Assembly: GCA_049840835.1 (NCBI GenBank)
Contig: JASGJG010000003.1
Span: forward strand, 372,001-436,000
From: JANLTX01 sp049840835
GTDB lineage: Bacteria; Armatimonadota; Armatimonadia; Armatimonadales; Armatimonadaceae
DNA length: 64,000 nt
Direction: 5' to 3'
Shown one piece after another: positions 53,024 to 61,959 of the stretch; position 1 is the first letter of the stretch, and every line of letters begins with the position of its first letter. The position numbers and the translations under genes were made by a program. The notes under the pieces are model-generated. The model made no database searches and was not told where the DNA came from. It was given only the letters and a program-made list of their open reading frames with translations.

Positions 53024-53506
53024 CGACTTGAAGAGGATGAGGGCATCTACGTAGCCAAGACTGGTATGGTGAAATGCCCCCGGTAGGCGACCGACCGTGG
53101 CGAAACCAAGCCGCTCCCATAGGCGGACAGCACGCTCGTTCGTAGCAACCACGAAATTGAACTGCATGGCCCGGAAACCCATCTGGCATGCCTGTTCCTG
53201 AGAGTGCTCACACATCTGAGAGGCGATTCCCTTGCCCTGTGCCTCTGACGAAACCACATAACCGCAGTTACAAACATGCGCCCCAAGACCGGGCTGGTTC
53301 GGTTTGAGGAAGTACGTACCGGCAATCTGCCCCACCTCATTGCAGACCACGAAGGTGAGAGTTGGTGTCTCTATCCAGGCTTTATGTATCTCGTCCTCTG
53401 TGCTATCCGGAGCGAAGGCGTAGGTATCTCCGGCGGCAAAGGTAGCCTGGAGTATCGGCCAGACAGTGGCCCAGTCCGATTCCTGATACGGGCGAATGGT
53501 GTGCAT
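53015..53506 (-). CDS. GNAT-family N-acetyltransferase
   Basis: 163 residues from ATG 53506. TIRPYQESDWATVWPILQAT, VVCNEVGQIAGTYFLKPNQP, then CGYVVSSEAQGKGIASQMCE (acetyl-CoA loop) and FVVATNERAVRLWERLGFAT, GYVDALILFKSL. The overall pattern resembles L-amino-acid N-acetyltransferase-type GNATs (PhnO/pat-like). Substrate unknown. Divergent from the ATP-grasp gene with a gap of about 25 bases. Confidence 0.9.
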   Translation of the reverse strand: MHTIRPYQESDWATVWPILQATFAAGDTYAFAPDSTEDEIHKAWIETPTLTFVVCNEVGQIAGTYFLKPNQPGLGAHVCNCGYVVSSEAQGKGIASQMCEHSQEQACQMGFRAMQFNFVVATNERAVRLWERLGFATVGRLPGAFHHTSLGYVDALILFKSLV

Positions 53507-53531
53507 GGGGAAATCTTGTAAATTGAAGGGT

Positions 53532-54608
53532 ATGGAGAGTGAAAACGCTGTCGCCATTTTACATCAGGGGCATGCTCCACCAGTGATAGGGGGTATCCGA
53601 AAGCCACTCAAACCAGGAGGCTATGCCGACAGCAGTGCCGATATTGCTTTCGCACTCAATAGCGCGGGAGTGCCCGTGATTACGCCTATGCCTGACCCGG
53701 ACCCCGCAGAGGATAGAGGTTGGTCGTTCCCCGATACCACCGAGGGTATTGCCGACGCTATCTCTCAGGGCGCTCGGATTCTCTGGGCCAATACCGTGCT
53801 TTATGAGGGGCACCCTATCGAGCAGGCGCTTCACGCCGGGATTTCTATAGTCGGCCAGGAACCCGCCAATGTAGGGCTCTTCGATGATAAGCGCTACACC
53901 AACGCCAGGCTGCACGCGGCAGGGCTCCCGGTAGCGCGTGCCTGCGTGGTGGGCGATTACGAGGCAACCGATCTCAAAGACTGGCAGGCTCTTACGGAGC
54001 CGTTTCTACGGCAGTTGGGCCTGGAACTGCCCGTGATTGTTAAGCCGATTCGGGGGCGCGGCAGCACCGGCGTACAGAAGGCGGAAACCTGGGCAGAACT
54101 GCGGAGCGCCCTGGAAACACTCCTCTCTGAGCCGGAAGTCTATGGCACAGCAGCTTTGATAGAAGAGTATCTTGTGGGGCAGGAAATCACAATCAGTGTG
54201 CTGCCACCCGCTGCTGAGTTCCCCGTGTATCGTTCGCTTCCGCCTGTAGTGCGTGTGGGACATCAGGCTGGCGTGGTTCCGTATAGCGGTAAGGTGTCTA
54301 TAGTACAGAATAGCCGCCTGCTGCTTCCTCAGGAAATTCAGGGAGAGCTACAGGAGCTTTGCCGGTACTGCGAAAGAGCGGCTGCACTCGTTGGGGCGCG
54401 TATGGTCATTCGTATCGACTGTCGGCAAGACACTCAGGGAAACTGGAAGATGTTCGACCTGAACATGAAGCCGAATCTCACAGGTGCCGGGCGACCAGGG
54501 CGAGACAACGAGGATAGCCTGGTAACTATGGCCGCCTATGGATTCGATAGGGACTATCCCACGCTGCTAAAAGAGCTGTTGAAGCTAGCCTGGACCTATA
54601 GCCGTTAG
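53532..54608 (+). CDS. ATP-grasp carboxylate-amine ligase-like protein
   Basis: 358 residues. N-terminal pre-ATP-grasp domain (SADIAFALNSAGVPVITPMP, ARILWANTVLYEGHPIEQAL). ATP-grasp core: IVGQEPANVGLFDDKRYTNA, LPVIVKPIRGRGSTGVQKAE (ATP-binding Lys), ALIEEYLVGQEITISVLPP, and the metal site in MVIRIDCRQDT and KMFDLNMKPNLTGAGRPGRD. It resembles D-Ala-D-Ala ligase-type enzymes that join a carboxylate to an amine. It stands 30 bases before the radical SAM gene on the same strand, probably one operon. Substrate unknown. Confidence 0.87.
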   Translation: MESENAVAILHQGHAPPVIGGIRKPLKPGGYADSSADIAFALNSAGVPVITPMPDPDPAEDRGWSFPDTTEGIADAISQGARILWANTVLYEGHPIEQALHAGISIVGQEPANVGLFDDKRYTNARLHAAGLPVARACVVGDYEATDLKDWQALTEPFLRQLGLELPVIVKPIRGRGSTGVQKAETWAELRSALETLLSEPEVYGTAALIEEYLVGQEITISVLPPAAEFPVYRSLPPVVRVGHQAGVVPYSGKVSIVQNSRLLLPQEIQGELQELCRYCERAAALVGARMVIRIDCRQDTQGNWKMFDLNMKPNLTGAGRPGRDNEDSLVTMAAYGFDRDYPTLLKELLKLAWTYSR

Positions 54609-54638
54609 AGGAGGTCAGGTCAGGTAAACTGTGCCATT

Positions 54639-55931
54639 ATGCTACAGCCGTTAACTCTCAATGGTCAGAGAGTCACCACACTGGATATCAAGGCCCTGCT
54701 GGTTAGTGCCGGAGTGCAATACCCGGAGGAAGTCTATGAGAGTGTCTCCGGGTGGGCGCGTATCGAGCCGCCCAGCAACGCGTTTGCCTGTAACTGCTTG
54801 ATTCTGCCCGGCGAGGTTGCCGTGCATCTGCATCACAACCCGGAGTCCCAGTTTGCGCTGGGGCTGGATGATTCCGGGCAGGTCGCGCTGTTCCATAGTG
54901 GGGAGCGGCTCACAGAAGTAGATTTCCCAAAAAACAGTGCCTACTACCAGCAAGTCACCAGCCAGGGTAATCCGTATGGCTCTCTGGCTGTGCTGGAGGG
55001 GCGAGGTACTCTTGCCTTCTTCTATCTCTGGAAGTGCCAGTACATTCAAACACGCGAGACCTGCTCGTTTTGCTTTCAAGTCATGGCGGATATGGCGGGC
55101 TACAGCCTGCCCAGCGCTTCGGAAGACGAAGTGGCTGAGGTCATAAGCTGGGCGGTAGAGAACGCCGGAGTGCAGGAGGTGCAGCTCACCGCCGGGACTC
55201 TGTTCGACAGCCAGCAGGAAGCGCCGCGCTATGCCAGGCTCCTGCACAAGATTCAGAAAAAAGTGGGCCTGGAGCGACTGGGCGGCGAGGTCTATTGCTA
55301 CATGACCGCTTCTCGCGCGCCCGAGTCCGTGGACCAGATGTTTGAGGCTGGGGTAGACCGAATCGGGCATGACCTCCATGTCTGGGATGCCACGTTGCAT
55401 GCCAAACATGCGCCGGGGCACTCCCGGAAAATCGGGCGCGCCACCCAGCTAAAGGCATTGGAGTACATTGCTGACAAACACGGACCCAATAAAGCCTTCA
55501 GCACTTTTGTAGTGGGCTTAGAGCCGCTGGAAAGCCTGTTAGAAGGCGCCGAGTATCTGGCCAGCCGTGGCATCGTCCCAGCGTTTTCGGTCTGGATGCC
55601 CACACCTGGCTCGATAACCCCGGAGTGCAAGCCGCCCGGTCTGGAATATTATCAGACCGCCCAGCGCGAGTTCGCCCGGCTCTACACCAGATACAATCTC
55701 AACCCGCCTGGCACCTCAGCGGGCTCCCATGTGTCGCTCTGCCGGGATATCTATCGTCACCGGGGAGCGCTGGCTAGCCGGGTGAAGCGCCTTCACAGGA
55801 GTGAGTGCGCAGAGCAGGGCGAACAGTGCCACAATGCCCGCCAGCAGGAAGAAGATACTGGCGTAGGAGCTGCTACGCTCATAGACACTGGCAAGAGCCA
55901 GAGGGCCAACTGCGGAAGCGAGCACGGTTAG
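54639..55931 (+). CDS. Radical SAM protein with unusual CX8CX2C cluster motif
   Basis: 430 residues as read. After about 125 residues of beta-rich lead (CNCLILPGEVAVHLHHNPES), a cysteine motif Cys133-x8-Cys142-x2-Cys145 (KCQYIQTRETCSFC). Barrel segments follow: VQEVQLTAGTLFDSQQEAPR, GGEVYCYMTASRAPESVDQM, FEAGVDRIGHDLHVWDATLH and FSTFVVGLEPLESLLEGAEY. The usual spacing is CX3CX2C. The C-terminal 70 residues overlap the convergent MFS gene and look non-native, so the natural end is probably near 55780. Likely makes or modifies a small molecule with the ATP-grasp neighbour. Confidence 0.8.
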   Translation: MLQPLTLNGQRVTTLDIKALLVSAGVQYPEEVYESVSGWARIEPPSNAFACNCLILPGEVAVHLHHNPESQFALGLDDSGQVALFHSGERLTEVDFPKNSAYYQQVTSQGNPYGSLAVLEGRGTLAFFYLWKCQYIQTRETCSFCFQVMADMAGYSLPSASEDEVAEVISWAVENAGVQEVQLTAGTLFDSQQEAPRYARLLHKIQKKVGLERLGGEVYCYMTASRAPESVDQMFEAGVDRIGHDLHVWDATLHAKHAPGHSRKIGRATQLKALEYIADKHGPNKAFSTFVVGLEPLESLLEGAEYLASRGIVPAFSVWMPTPGSITPECKPPGLEYYQTAQREFARLYTRYNLNPPGTSAGSHVSLCRDIYRHRGALASRVKRLHRSECAEQGEQCHNARQQEEDTGVGAATLIDTGKSQRANCGSEHG

Positions 55932-56969
55932 AAGCTGCGCGGCGCCCTGAATCTTACCCAGATGTGCTCGCCCGAACGCATAGGCCCATACCGAGAAAAA
56001 CAGCACCATCACGAATCCGCCCGCGATGCCCATGACCACGGCGCTTAGCATGACCAGAGCCATAGAGTGGGCGAAAGGCAGTATCAGCAGCCCGACCATG
56101 AGCAGGATCATGGCAACCGCCATGAGGCGATTCAGTTTCCCCTTCGTCGCCAGATACCCCCCCAGAAAGTTGCCGATCAATGCCGTAAGTGCAGTCACCG
56201 CCAGTGTGTTCGCGTAGATCTTGGCCGAGAACCCCAGCTCTTTGAGAACGGATTCATTGAAGAGCCCGATACCCGAGGCGATAAGGCCATAGAGGGCACT
56301 CGCCAGACCCATGACCCAGAACGCCGGGGTGCTGAGAGCGGTTATCAGGGTGGCACCATCGTCGGTATCCGGGGCGTCGGGTTTCTCCAGGTCACTACTG
56401 CGTGGGGGGCGAGGGACCAGTAGGGCCAGCGGCGCCAGTACGAGAATGAGTCCCCAGCCGAACCCGGACCAGGCCACGCGCCAGCCTTTGGTCCGGATAA
56501 TAGATTCCATGAGGGGAAAGGCAATCATGAACCCCATTGTCATGACAATGGTGTAGGTTGCCATAGACCGCTCTATGGTCTTCTGGAACCACTGACCTAC
56601 CATGGCCAGGCTAACCACGGAGAGGGCGCTCTGGCCGAATCCGCGTACCAGCACCAGGAGCAAGAACAGGAGCGCGGCGCTGGGAATCTTCCCCATAATC
56701 ATCACTACCGCGCCCAGAGCGAGCGCCAGGGTGGTAAGCACAATGCGGGTACCGAGTTTATCTTGTAGCTGCCCTATACCGATGCAGAACAACCCACCCA
56801 GCAGGGTCGCCCACAGGTTCAGACCTGCGTACTCAACACGGCCTAGCTCTAGATCGCGTAGCAGAGGTTCGGTAATTAGCCCCAGCCCCTGCGTGCGCCC
56901 CGGCAGTGTGCCTACCATGGCCAGAGCCGCGATTCCGAGAACGAGCCAGCCGGTGTGTTTTGGCGCCAT
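55716..56969 (-). CDS. MFS transporter
   Basis: 417 residues from ATG 56969, twelve hydrophobic helices. GLGLITEPLLRDLELGRVEY and LNLWATLLGGLFCIGIGQLQDKLGTR cover helices 1-2, including the MFS motif A-like loop. FGQSALSVVSLAMVGQWFQK and GFMIAFPLMESIIRTKGWRV follow, and later LGGYLATKGKLNRLMAVAMI. It exports or imports a small molecule not predictable here. Divergent from the propeller gene; tail-to-tail overlap of over 200 bases with the radical SAM frame, of which the native overlap is probably about 70. Confidence 0.88.
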   Translation of the reverse strand: MAPKHTGWLVLGIAALAMVGTLPGRTQGLGLITEPLLRDLELGRVEYAGLNLWATLLGGLFCIGIGQLQDKLGTRIVLTTLALALGAVVMIMGKIPSAALLFLLLVLVRGFGQSALSVVSLAMVGQWFQKTIERSMATYTIVMTMGFMIAFPLMESIIRTKGWRVAWSGFGWGLILVLAPLALLVPRPPRSSDLEKPDAPDTDDGATLITALSTPAFWVMGLASALYGLIASGIGLFNESVLKELGFSAKIYANTLAVTALTALIGNFLGGYLATKGKLNRLMAVAMILLMVGLLILPFAHSMALVMLSAVVMGIAGGFVMVLFFSVWAYAFGRAHLGKIQGAAQLLTVLASAVGPLALASVYERSSSYASIFFLLAGIVALFALLCALTPVKALHPASQRSPVTIDIPAERHMGAR

Positions 56970-57023
56970 GCTGGATTGTACTACACGAGGCTTTTCGGAG
57001 AAATGCGATGTATCATCTTCGTC

Positions 57024-58067
57024 ATGAGCCGCCGTCCTATTGTCTATAGTGCGCGGTATTATTCGTCTCCACGGCAGCCCAAAAAGTCGAGCTACTGGCA
57101 TCTCTATCGAATCAATCCCGATGGCACAGGGCGCGTGCAGCTTACCGATATCCATGCCGATGACCAAACTCCCCAATGGTCTCCGGGCGGCAGCTATATT
57201 TCGTTTCTAAGAAGGCGCAGAGCATTCCGAGAAACCGAGGGTGCGACGACACTCTGCATCTGCGATGATGATGGAGACGTACGCACTGTCTATAGTAATA
57301 CTGGGTACTTTGAGTACCGTTGGCTAAGCAGGAGTACTCTGCTTGTGCAGGAGAACAAGAACTACCCGAATCGTCCACAACGCTATTTCAAGATAGATGC
57401 TCAGACGGGCCGACGGCAGCCGGCAACCGAATCTGAATGGTGGCATACCGGGAAGACATCCCCGGATGGCAAGATGGTGTTCCTGGATAACCCCGCGAGA
57501 CTGGTTCAGATTGCCACAAACAGAACAATCCTGTTTCCTGCTGAATCCGGGGGCGCTATTTGGCTTAGTAATAGTCGCCTTTTGAGTCTAATGGAGAAGC
57601 GCGATGCAGATGGTGTGGTCAATGATTACAATTTCGCGGAGCTGGGGTTAGAGGGTAAGGTACTCCAGACCTGGAAAATGGAGCTCTCTGCAGCGGCAAA
57701 AGCGATGTGTGAGAACGCGATTATACCTTTCTGCAATCTTACTAGGATTCCAGGAAGAACAGACTCCTTTTTGATCGGCTCTGAGTTTGGAGGTACTTCC
57801 ACGGGACCCTGGTTTCGCTTCCTACATGTGAATCTGGCAACCCATAGAGCAGAGCCATGGGGTACAGCACTGGACCCGTCCTTCTCCCCGGATACCAGGC
57901 AGTTTGTCACTACCTATGCCAGAGAACTTGTGCCCTACGGCAATACCGGCAAAAAACTCTACGTACAGTCGCTACGTGTAGCTAGCAGTAATGCACCAGA
58001 TAGACAAAAAGAAATCGTTAGTGGGCTTGTATCAGTCGAGAGTGCCCAATGGCGACCAGATGCGTAA
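57024..58067 (+). CDS. WD40/TolB-like beta-propeller protein
   Basis: 347 residues from ATG 57024. Repeated PD40-like blades: WHLYRINPDGTGRVQLTDI, HADDQTPQWSPGGSYISFL, GKTSPDGKMVFLDNPARLVQ and LDPSFSPDTRQFVTTYAREL. These are the NPDG and SPDG signatures of TolB-type propellers. No signal peptide seen. The role is unknown; propellers commonly mediate protein contacts. Start chosen over an earlier ATG at 57003 because MSRRPIVYSARYYSSP begins the first strand. Confidence 0.8.
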   Translation: MSRRPIVYSARYYSSPRQPKKSSYWHLYRINPDGTGRVQLTDIHADDQTPQWSPGGSYISFLRRRRAFRETEGATTLCICDDDGDVRTVYSNTGYFEYRWLSRSTLLVQENKNYPNRPQRYFKIDAQTGRRQPATESEWWHTGKTSPDGKMVFLDNPARLVQIATNRTILFPAESGGAIWLSNSRLLSLMEKRDADGVVNDYNFAELGLEGKVLQTWKMELSAAAKAMCENAIIPFCNLTRIPGRTDSFLIGSEFGGTSTGPWFRFLHVNLATHRAEPWGTALDPSFSPDTRQFVTTYARELVPYGNTGKKLYVQSLRVASSNAPDRQKEIVSGLVSVESAQWRPDA

Positions 58068-58092
58068 AGCTAGCGGGCAGGGACGCTAGCTT
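58067..58092 (+). terminator. Hairpin after the propeller gene
   Basis: AAGCTAGCG pairs with CGCTAGCTT around GGCAGGGA. No long T run, but the position between two convergent genes fits a terminator. Confidence 0.6.
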
Positions 58093-58121
58093 GCTCCATT
58101 GGTGTCATTCGAGGAGCCGAC

Positions 58122-59579
58122 TTATTTTAGTGTCTTGATCCACTGGCCTACCTGTGGAACGCCGACGGAGACTGTCTGCCAGGTTTTTCCTTCATCGTTG
58201 GAGACCAGGTAGTCATGGAAGGCCGATGGGATGGTGACGATGGCATGCTTGCCATCGTCTACATCATCGGTGAGGGCGAAGTGGATATGGAACGCTCCGA
58301 TTCCCGCGCCGGTGTCACCGACTCTGGCCAGGTTTGCTGTGGTGAGAACCACGGGCTGCTTGTCTTTAGGGACATCCTGCGGCAGCTTGCCATCGGGGCG
58401 TTTGCCTTCGTAGGCGCCCTGGCGCAGGTGCAGGTAGCCTGCGAACTCACCCGGTCCTTGCTCGATCATCACGCAGTTCGGTATACCCGCGTTTAGTTTA
58501 GAGTCGGGAGTAGACTCACGCACGAAGACAATCCGACCCGAGCCAGAAGCACGCATAGGCGCGTCTTTGGTAGAGGGTTGGTCGAGCTGGTTCTTAGCGT
58601 TCACCCGAATCAAGTCCCAGCAGAACGCTGCATAGCCACGGTGACTACCGCCTTCGGGCGCACCGTTGCCTTGAATCACGGCCCAGACTTCACCGGGCGG
58701 AGTGGGCAATAACATCTTCTGCTGATTGGTGGGCGGGCGTAGCCACTTTGAGTCTTTGGCCGAGTCACGCTCCGGAGAGAGCAGTGCGATGCTGGCGCCT
58801 TTCTGGCTGAAGGTCGTTTTTGTGTTCAGTTTCACGGGCAAGGTTTTCGGTTCTCCGAGCGCAGGGAAATCGAACACCACGCCGCGCAACAGATCCGGCT
58901 CATAGCCCGAGAGGCGCTTTTGCCCATACGCTCCGACTTTGCCACCCGTGGCGACCTCACCGCTTTTCAGGTCCGTGTCCGACAGCGCCTTGCTGAAGAT
59001 TGCCACATCGTCGATCAACCCGAAGAATTGGGAATTATGGTTGCAAAAAGGCCAGCCGTCCGTGCGCCGTCCCAGGGAGAGCGTGCTATTGATCGTCGGG
59101 CGGCCCGCACCGTTCCAGACCAACGCACTGACTTTCTCGCCATCGAGATACAGCGTAAAGGTCATGCCGCTACGCACCACGGCTAGCTGGTGCCACTGAT
59201 TCAAGGTGAGCGCTACTTTGGTCTGAATGGTCTGATTACCGACCTGGAGCGCCAGCCGCTCGCTGGAGCCACTGACATCGCCCATGCCGACCGCAAACGA
59301 CCCGCTACCGTTCTCCGCCACAATAGGCCCGGCGTAGTTGTTGGCATAGCGCGGGAAAAAGCGCGCGGTCAGGGTGAAGTCTTTATCGAACCAATCCCCG
59401 AACGAGATATCGGTATCCACCCGGCCTAGCCATTCCAGAAACACGCCTGAGTTCGCCTTCGGCACCGTGGGTAGGCGAGTAATAGGGAGAGAAGGCTTCG
59501 GGCGGGGAGACTGTGCCTGCAGCCCTCCAACAAGCCCGCAAAGCATAAGAGTCACACCCGGAAGCGCTCGCAGTGTCAT
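58122..59579 (-). CDS. Secreted LamG-like plus M23-like metallopeptidase protein
   Basis: 485 residues with signal peptide (ALPGVTLMLCGLVGGLQAQ). N-terminal concanavalin/LamG-like domain: LEWLGRVDTDISFGDWFDKD, FTLTARFFPRYAN and WHQLAVVRSGMTFTLYLDGE, then DDVAIFSKALSDTDL. The C-terminal domain resembles peptidase M23: SHRGYAAFCWDL (His and Asp ligands), NCVMIEQGPGEFAGYLHLRQ and IGAFHIHFALTD (HxH). Could cleave peptidoglycan or another wall polymer and bind glycans. The start overlaps the histidine-phosphatase stop by four bases. Confidence 0.78.
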   Translation of the reverse strand: MTLRALPGVTLMLCGLVGGLQAQSPRPKPSLPITRLPTVPKANSGVFLEWLGRVDTDISFGDWFDKDFTLTARFFPRYANNYAGPIVAENGSGSFAVGMGDVSGSSERLALQVGNQTIQTKVALTLNQWHQLAVVRSGMTFTLYLDGEKVSALVWNGAGRPTINSTLSLGRRTDGWPFCNHNSQFFGLIDDVAIFSKALSDTDLKSGEVATGGKVGAYGQKRLSGYEPDLLRGVVFDFPALGEPKTLPVKLNTKTTFSQKGASIALLSPERDSAKDSKWLRPPTNQQKMLLPTPPGEVWAVIQGNGAPEGGSHRGYAAFCWDLIRVNAKNQLDQPSTKDAPMRASGSGRIVFVRESTPDSKLNAGIPNCVMIEQGPGEFAGYLHLRQGAYEGKRPDGKLPQDVPKDKQPVVLTTANLARVGDTGAGIGAFHIHFALTDDVDDGKHAIVTIPSAFHDYLVSNDEGKTWQTVSVGVPQVGQWIKTLK

Positions 59580-60199
59580 AGGGTTACACGGGTCACACTC
59601 GGGGTACCGTAGCGTGTCTGGAAGAGTCGTGCGGGGCCGCCAGATGCCGGGCGTACCAGAAGGAAAAGCCGGTCGTAGTCATCTTCAGTCAGCGGGGTTA
59701 CCACTTTGCCACCAAAGGCTTTCACCAGCTCGGGGACCGTGTTGCTGTGGCCGATGATGACCACGGTCTTGCCGCTCTGCTTCTCCAGAATCTCACGGGC
59801 CAGAGACTCCGCATAGGTGGAGGCATTGGTAGAAGTCACCGGGCGCACGGTGATTTCTAGCTTCCTCTGCTCCGCCAGAGGTTCCCCGGTTTCTTTGGTC
59901 CGCCGGAACTGCGTGGAGTAGATCGCCGAAACCTCTGTGCCCTCTAGAGCGGTCACGAGCGCCTTCGCCCGCGCGTCTCCGGCTTCGCTTAGAGAAGGGT
60001 CACGAGGATCGTTCGTCCCTTTCTCTGCGTGGCGCACGATAACAATAGTGGTGGGCTCTTTGGCAACAGCAACAGAGGGACCGGTGAGTGCGGGGCCGTC
60101 TTGCTTCGGTTGGATACCGTAGGCAGACGAAGCACAGAGCAGGGCAATCCCTGCAGCTACTCCGGCGACGATAGCGGGTAGGTTCTTCATGCCTCCCAT
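59576..60199 (-). CDS. Exported histidine-phosphatase family protein
   Basis: 207 residues. Signal peptide (AIVAGVAAGIALLCASSAYG). Phosphoglycerate-mutase/SixA-type motifs: TTIVIVRHAEKGTNDPR (RHxxK-type with the phospho-His), IYSTQFRRTKETGEPL (Arg) and TVVIIGHSNTVPELVK (second His). Probably a periplasmic phosphatase. Two in-frame ATGs, 60199 and 60190; GGGAGG lies directly before the second. Coupled to the LamG/M23-like gene by ATGA. Confidence 0.87.
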   Translation of the reverse strand: MGGMKNLPAIVAGVAAGIALLCASSAYGIQPKQDGPALTGPSVAVAKEPTTIVIVRHAEKGTNDPRDPSLSEAGDARAKALVTALEGTEVSAIYSTQFRRTKETGEPLAEQRKLEITVRPVTSTNASTYAESLAREILEKQSGKTVVIIGHSNTVPELVKAFGGKVVTPLTEDDYDRLFLLVRPASGGPARLFQTRYGTPSVTRVTL

Positions 60200-60214
60200 T
60201 CTAACGCAGTATGG

Positions 60215-60712
60215 TCAGTTCCAGTGGCAGTGTCCGTCGCCGAGCAGAGCCTGGATATAGTTAAGCTGCCCATCGTGGTACCAGGCGTGCGCTGTCATAA
60301 ACTGGCACCGCCCGAACCGTGTGGCCTCACCGGGATAGGCCCAGGCAATCTGATACGGTTCCTGGCCAGCCTCTATAGGAATAGGCACTTCCAGATCTTC
60401 GGCACTCATGGCTTTCACCGTGGCCAGAATACGCTCTGAGGAAGTCCGAAAGGCGCTTATGACAGCTTGCTTGTTTCGCGCTTCTTCTGGAACCGGCAGA
60501 TCGTATTCGGGCCAGTCGAAAGGGCGCTCGCCGCGCAGGTGATGCCCGATATGGTCGTTGAAGAGGATGACTTCATAGACGATATCGGCCACCGGGCGCG
60601 TGCTCTCGCTAATCGCCTTATCAAAGGCCGCTTCGGGTAGGGCTTCCAGGTCCTGCAGAAAAGCGCGGAAGGCGCTGGTCAGTCCGCCCAGAGCGATGGT
60701 TTTGATATCCAG
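60215..60712 (-). CDS. DinB-family protein with probable CTG start
   Basis: If begun at the CTG at 60712 it gives 166 residues: DIKTIALGGLTSAFRAFLQD then LEALPEAAFDKAISESTRPV and DIVYEVILFNDHIGHHLRGE, the DinB helical bundle opening. SERILATVKAMSAEDLEVPI and MTAHAWYHDGQLNYIQALLG carry the His metal ligands. A GTG at 60592 is the only other usual start and would remove the first helix. An in-frame stop lies just above the CTG. GGAGGA is ten bases upstream of the CTG. DinB proteins are often metal-dependent thiol transferases. Confidence 0.7.
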   Translation of the reverse strand: MDIKTIALGGLTSAFRAFLQDLEALPEAAFDKAISESTRPVADIVYEVILFNDHIGHHLRGERPFDWPEYDLPVPEEARNKQAVISAFRTSSERILATVKAMSAEDLEVPIPIEAGQEPYQIAWAYPGEATRFGRCQFMTAHAWYHDGQLNYIQALLGDGHCHWN

Positions 60713-60722
60713 GATTTACGTA

Positions 60723-60729
60723 TCTCCTC
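60723..60729 (-). promoter_or_regulatory. Ribosome binding site deciding a non-ATG start
   Basis: GGAGGA on the minus strand, about ten bases before the CTG at 60712. This supports a CTG start for the DinB-family gene, or a base error in an original ATG. Confidence 0.5.
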
Positions 60730-60747
60730 CGTGAGTGCTTGAGGGTA

Positions 60748-61959
60748 TCATCTGGATTCCGCAGGCACCTCGCGCAGGTTCGGCAGAAAGACTGCCAGTA
60801 GCCCTAGAAACGGCAGGAACGAGCACACGGTGTAGATGAAGTCGATGCCCTTCGCATCTGCGATGACTCCCAGGACTGCTGCGGCGATACCGCCGGTGCC
60901 GAAGGCGAATCCGAAGAACAGACCGGCTATCATGCCCACGCGGTCGGGCACCAGCTCCTGCGCCGTAACCACAATGGCAGGGAAGGCCGCCGAGAGAATC
61001 ACGCCGATGATTGCGGAGAGAGTGGCGGTCCAGAAAAGATTCGTATAGGGGAGAGCCAGAGTGAATGGCAAGACTCCCAGAATCGAGAGCCAGATGACTT
61101 TCTTCGTGCCAATACGGTCGCCAATCGGGCCGCCCATCACGGTTCCCAACGCCATGGCGCCCAGGAATAGAAACAGAAGGAGCTGGGACGTGCGCACTGG
61201 CACGCCGAACTTGTGGATTAGATAGAACGTGTAGTAGCTGCTCATGCTCGCCACATAGATGTACTTGGTGAAGATAAGAGTCGCCAGTACGCCGAGTGCG
61301 AATACGGTCTTGTTCGGGGGCAGAGGCCGCCGGTGAACTATAGCTGCCTTACCGGCGTTTTGTGCCTGATGCTGGGCGTACCAGTTCCCTACTCGCCACA
61401 GAATCACCATGCCCACGAGCGCGATGGCTGAGAACCACGCCAGGCTAGATTGCCCATTCGGCAGCACAATCAGGGCCGCCAGAAGCGGACCTACTGCCGA
61501 GCCGAAGTTCCCACCGACCTGGAAGATCGACTGCGCCAGCCCATGCTTGCCCCCGGACGCCAGGCGGGCGATACGAGACGATTCCGGATGAAAGACCGCG
61601 GACCCCAGCCCTACGCATGCGGCAGCCAGGAGCAGTGCGCTGTAGTGGCTGGCCATGGCGAACAGAATCAGGCCCACAAAGGTGAAGCCCATGCCAATCG
61701 ATGTGGAGTAGGGTAGCGATTTCTTATCCGTGAACATGCCGATGAGCGGCTGAAGCACCGATGCCGTGACCTGGAATGTGAGGGTGAGAAAACCAATCTG
61801 CGCGAAGGTCAGCTTGTAGTTGGTCTGCAAGATGGGATAGGTGGCGGTGAACAGCGACTGCATCATGTCGTTGAGCATGTGGCAGAGGCTGACAGCGAAA
61901 ATAACGTTGAGTGCTGTGCCCATTGCCGCAGAGCTTGCCTTTGGAAAATTCCCGGTCAT
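60748..61959 (-). CDS. MFS transporter, fosmidomycin-resistance (Fsr) type
   Basis: 403 residues from ATG 61959, twelve helices. Family patterns include IFAVSLCHMLNDMMQSLFTA, VGLGSAVFHPESSRIARLAS, GKHGLAQSIFQVGGNFGSAV and MGGPIGDRIGTKKVIWLSIL, closely resembling Fsr-type drug exporters. Substrate not assignable. It is transcribed away from an AraC regulator 80 bases upstream that may control it. Confidence 0.9.
   Translation of the reverse strand: MTGNFPKASSAAMGTALNVIFAVSLCHMLNDMMQSLFTATYPILQTNYKLTFAQIGFLTLTFQVTASVLQPLIGMFTDKKSLPYSTSIGMGFTFVGLILFAMASHYSALLLAAACVGLGSAVFHPESSRIARLASGGKHGLAQSIFQVGGNFGSAVGPLLAALIVLPNGQSSLAWFSAIALVGMVILWRVGNWYAQHQAQNAGKAAIVHRRPLPPNKTVFALGVLATLIFTKYIYVASMSSYYTFYLIHKFGVPVRTSQLLLFLFLGAMALGTVMGGPIGDRIGTKKVIWLSILGVLPFTLALPYTNLFWTATLSAIIGVILSAAFPAIVVTAQELVPDRVGMIAGLFFGFAFGTGGIAAAVLGVIADAKGIDFIYTVCSFLPFLGLLAVFLPNLREVPAESR

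Noticed and set aside
54651..55421. 256-codon antisense frame over the radical SAM gene
   Set aside because: No family pattern; the sense frame holds the cluster motif and barrel segments.
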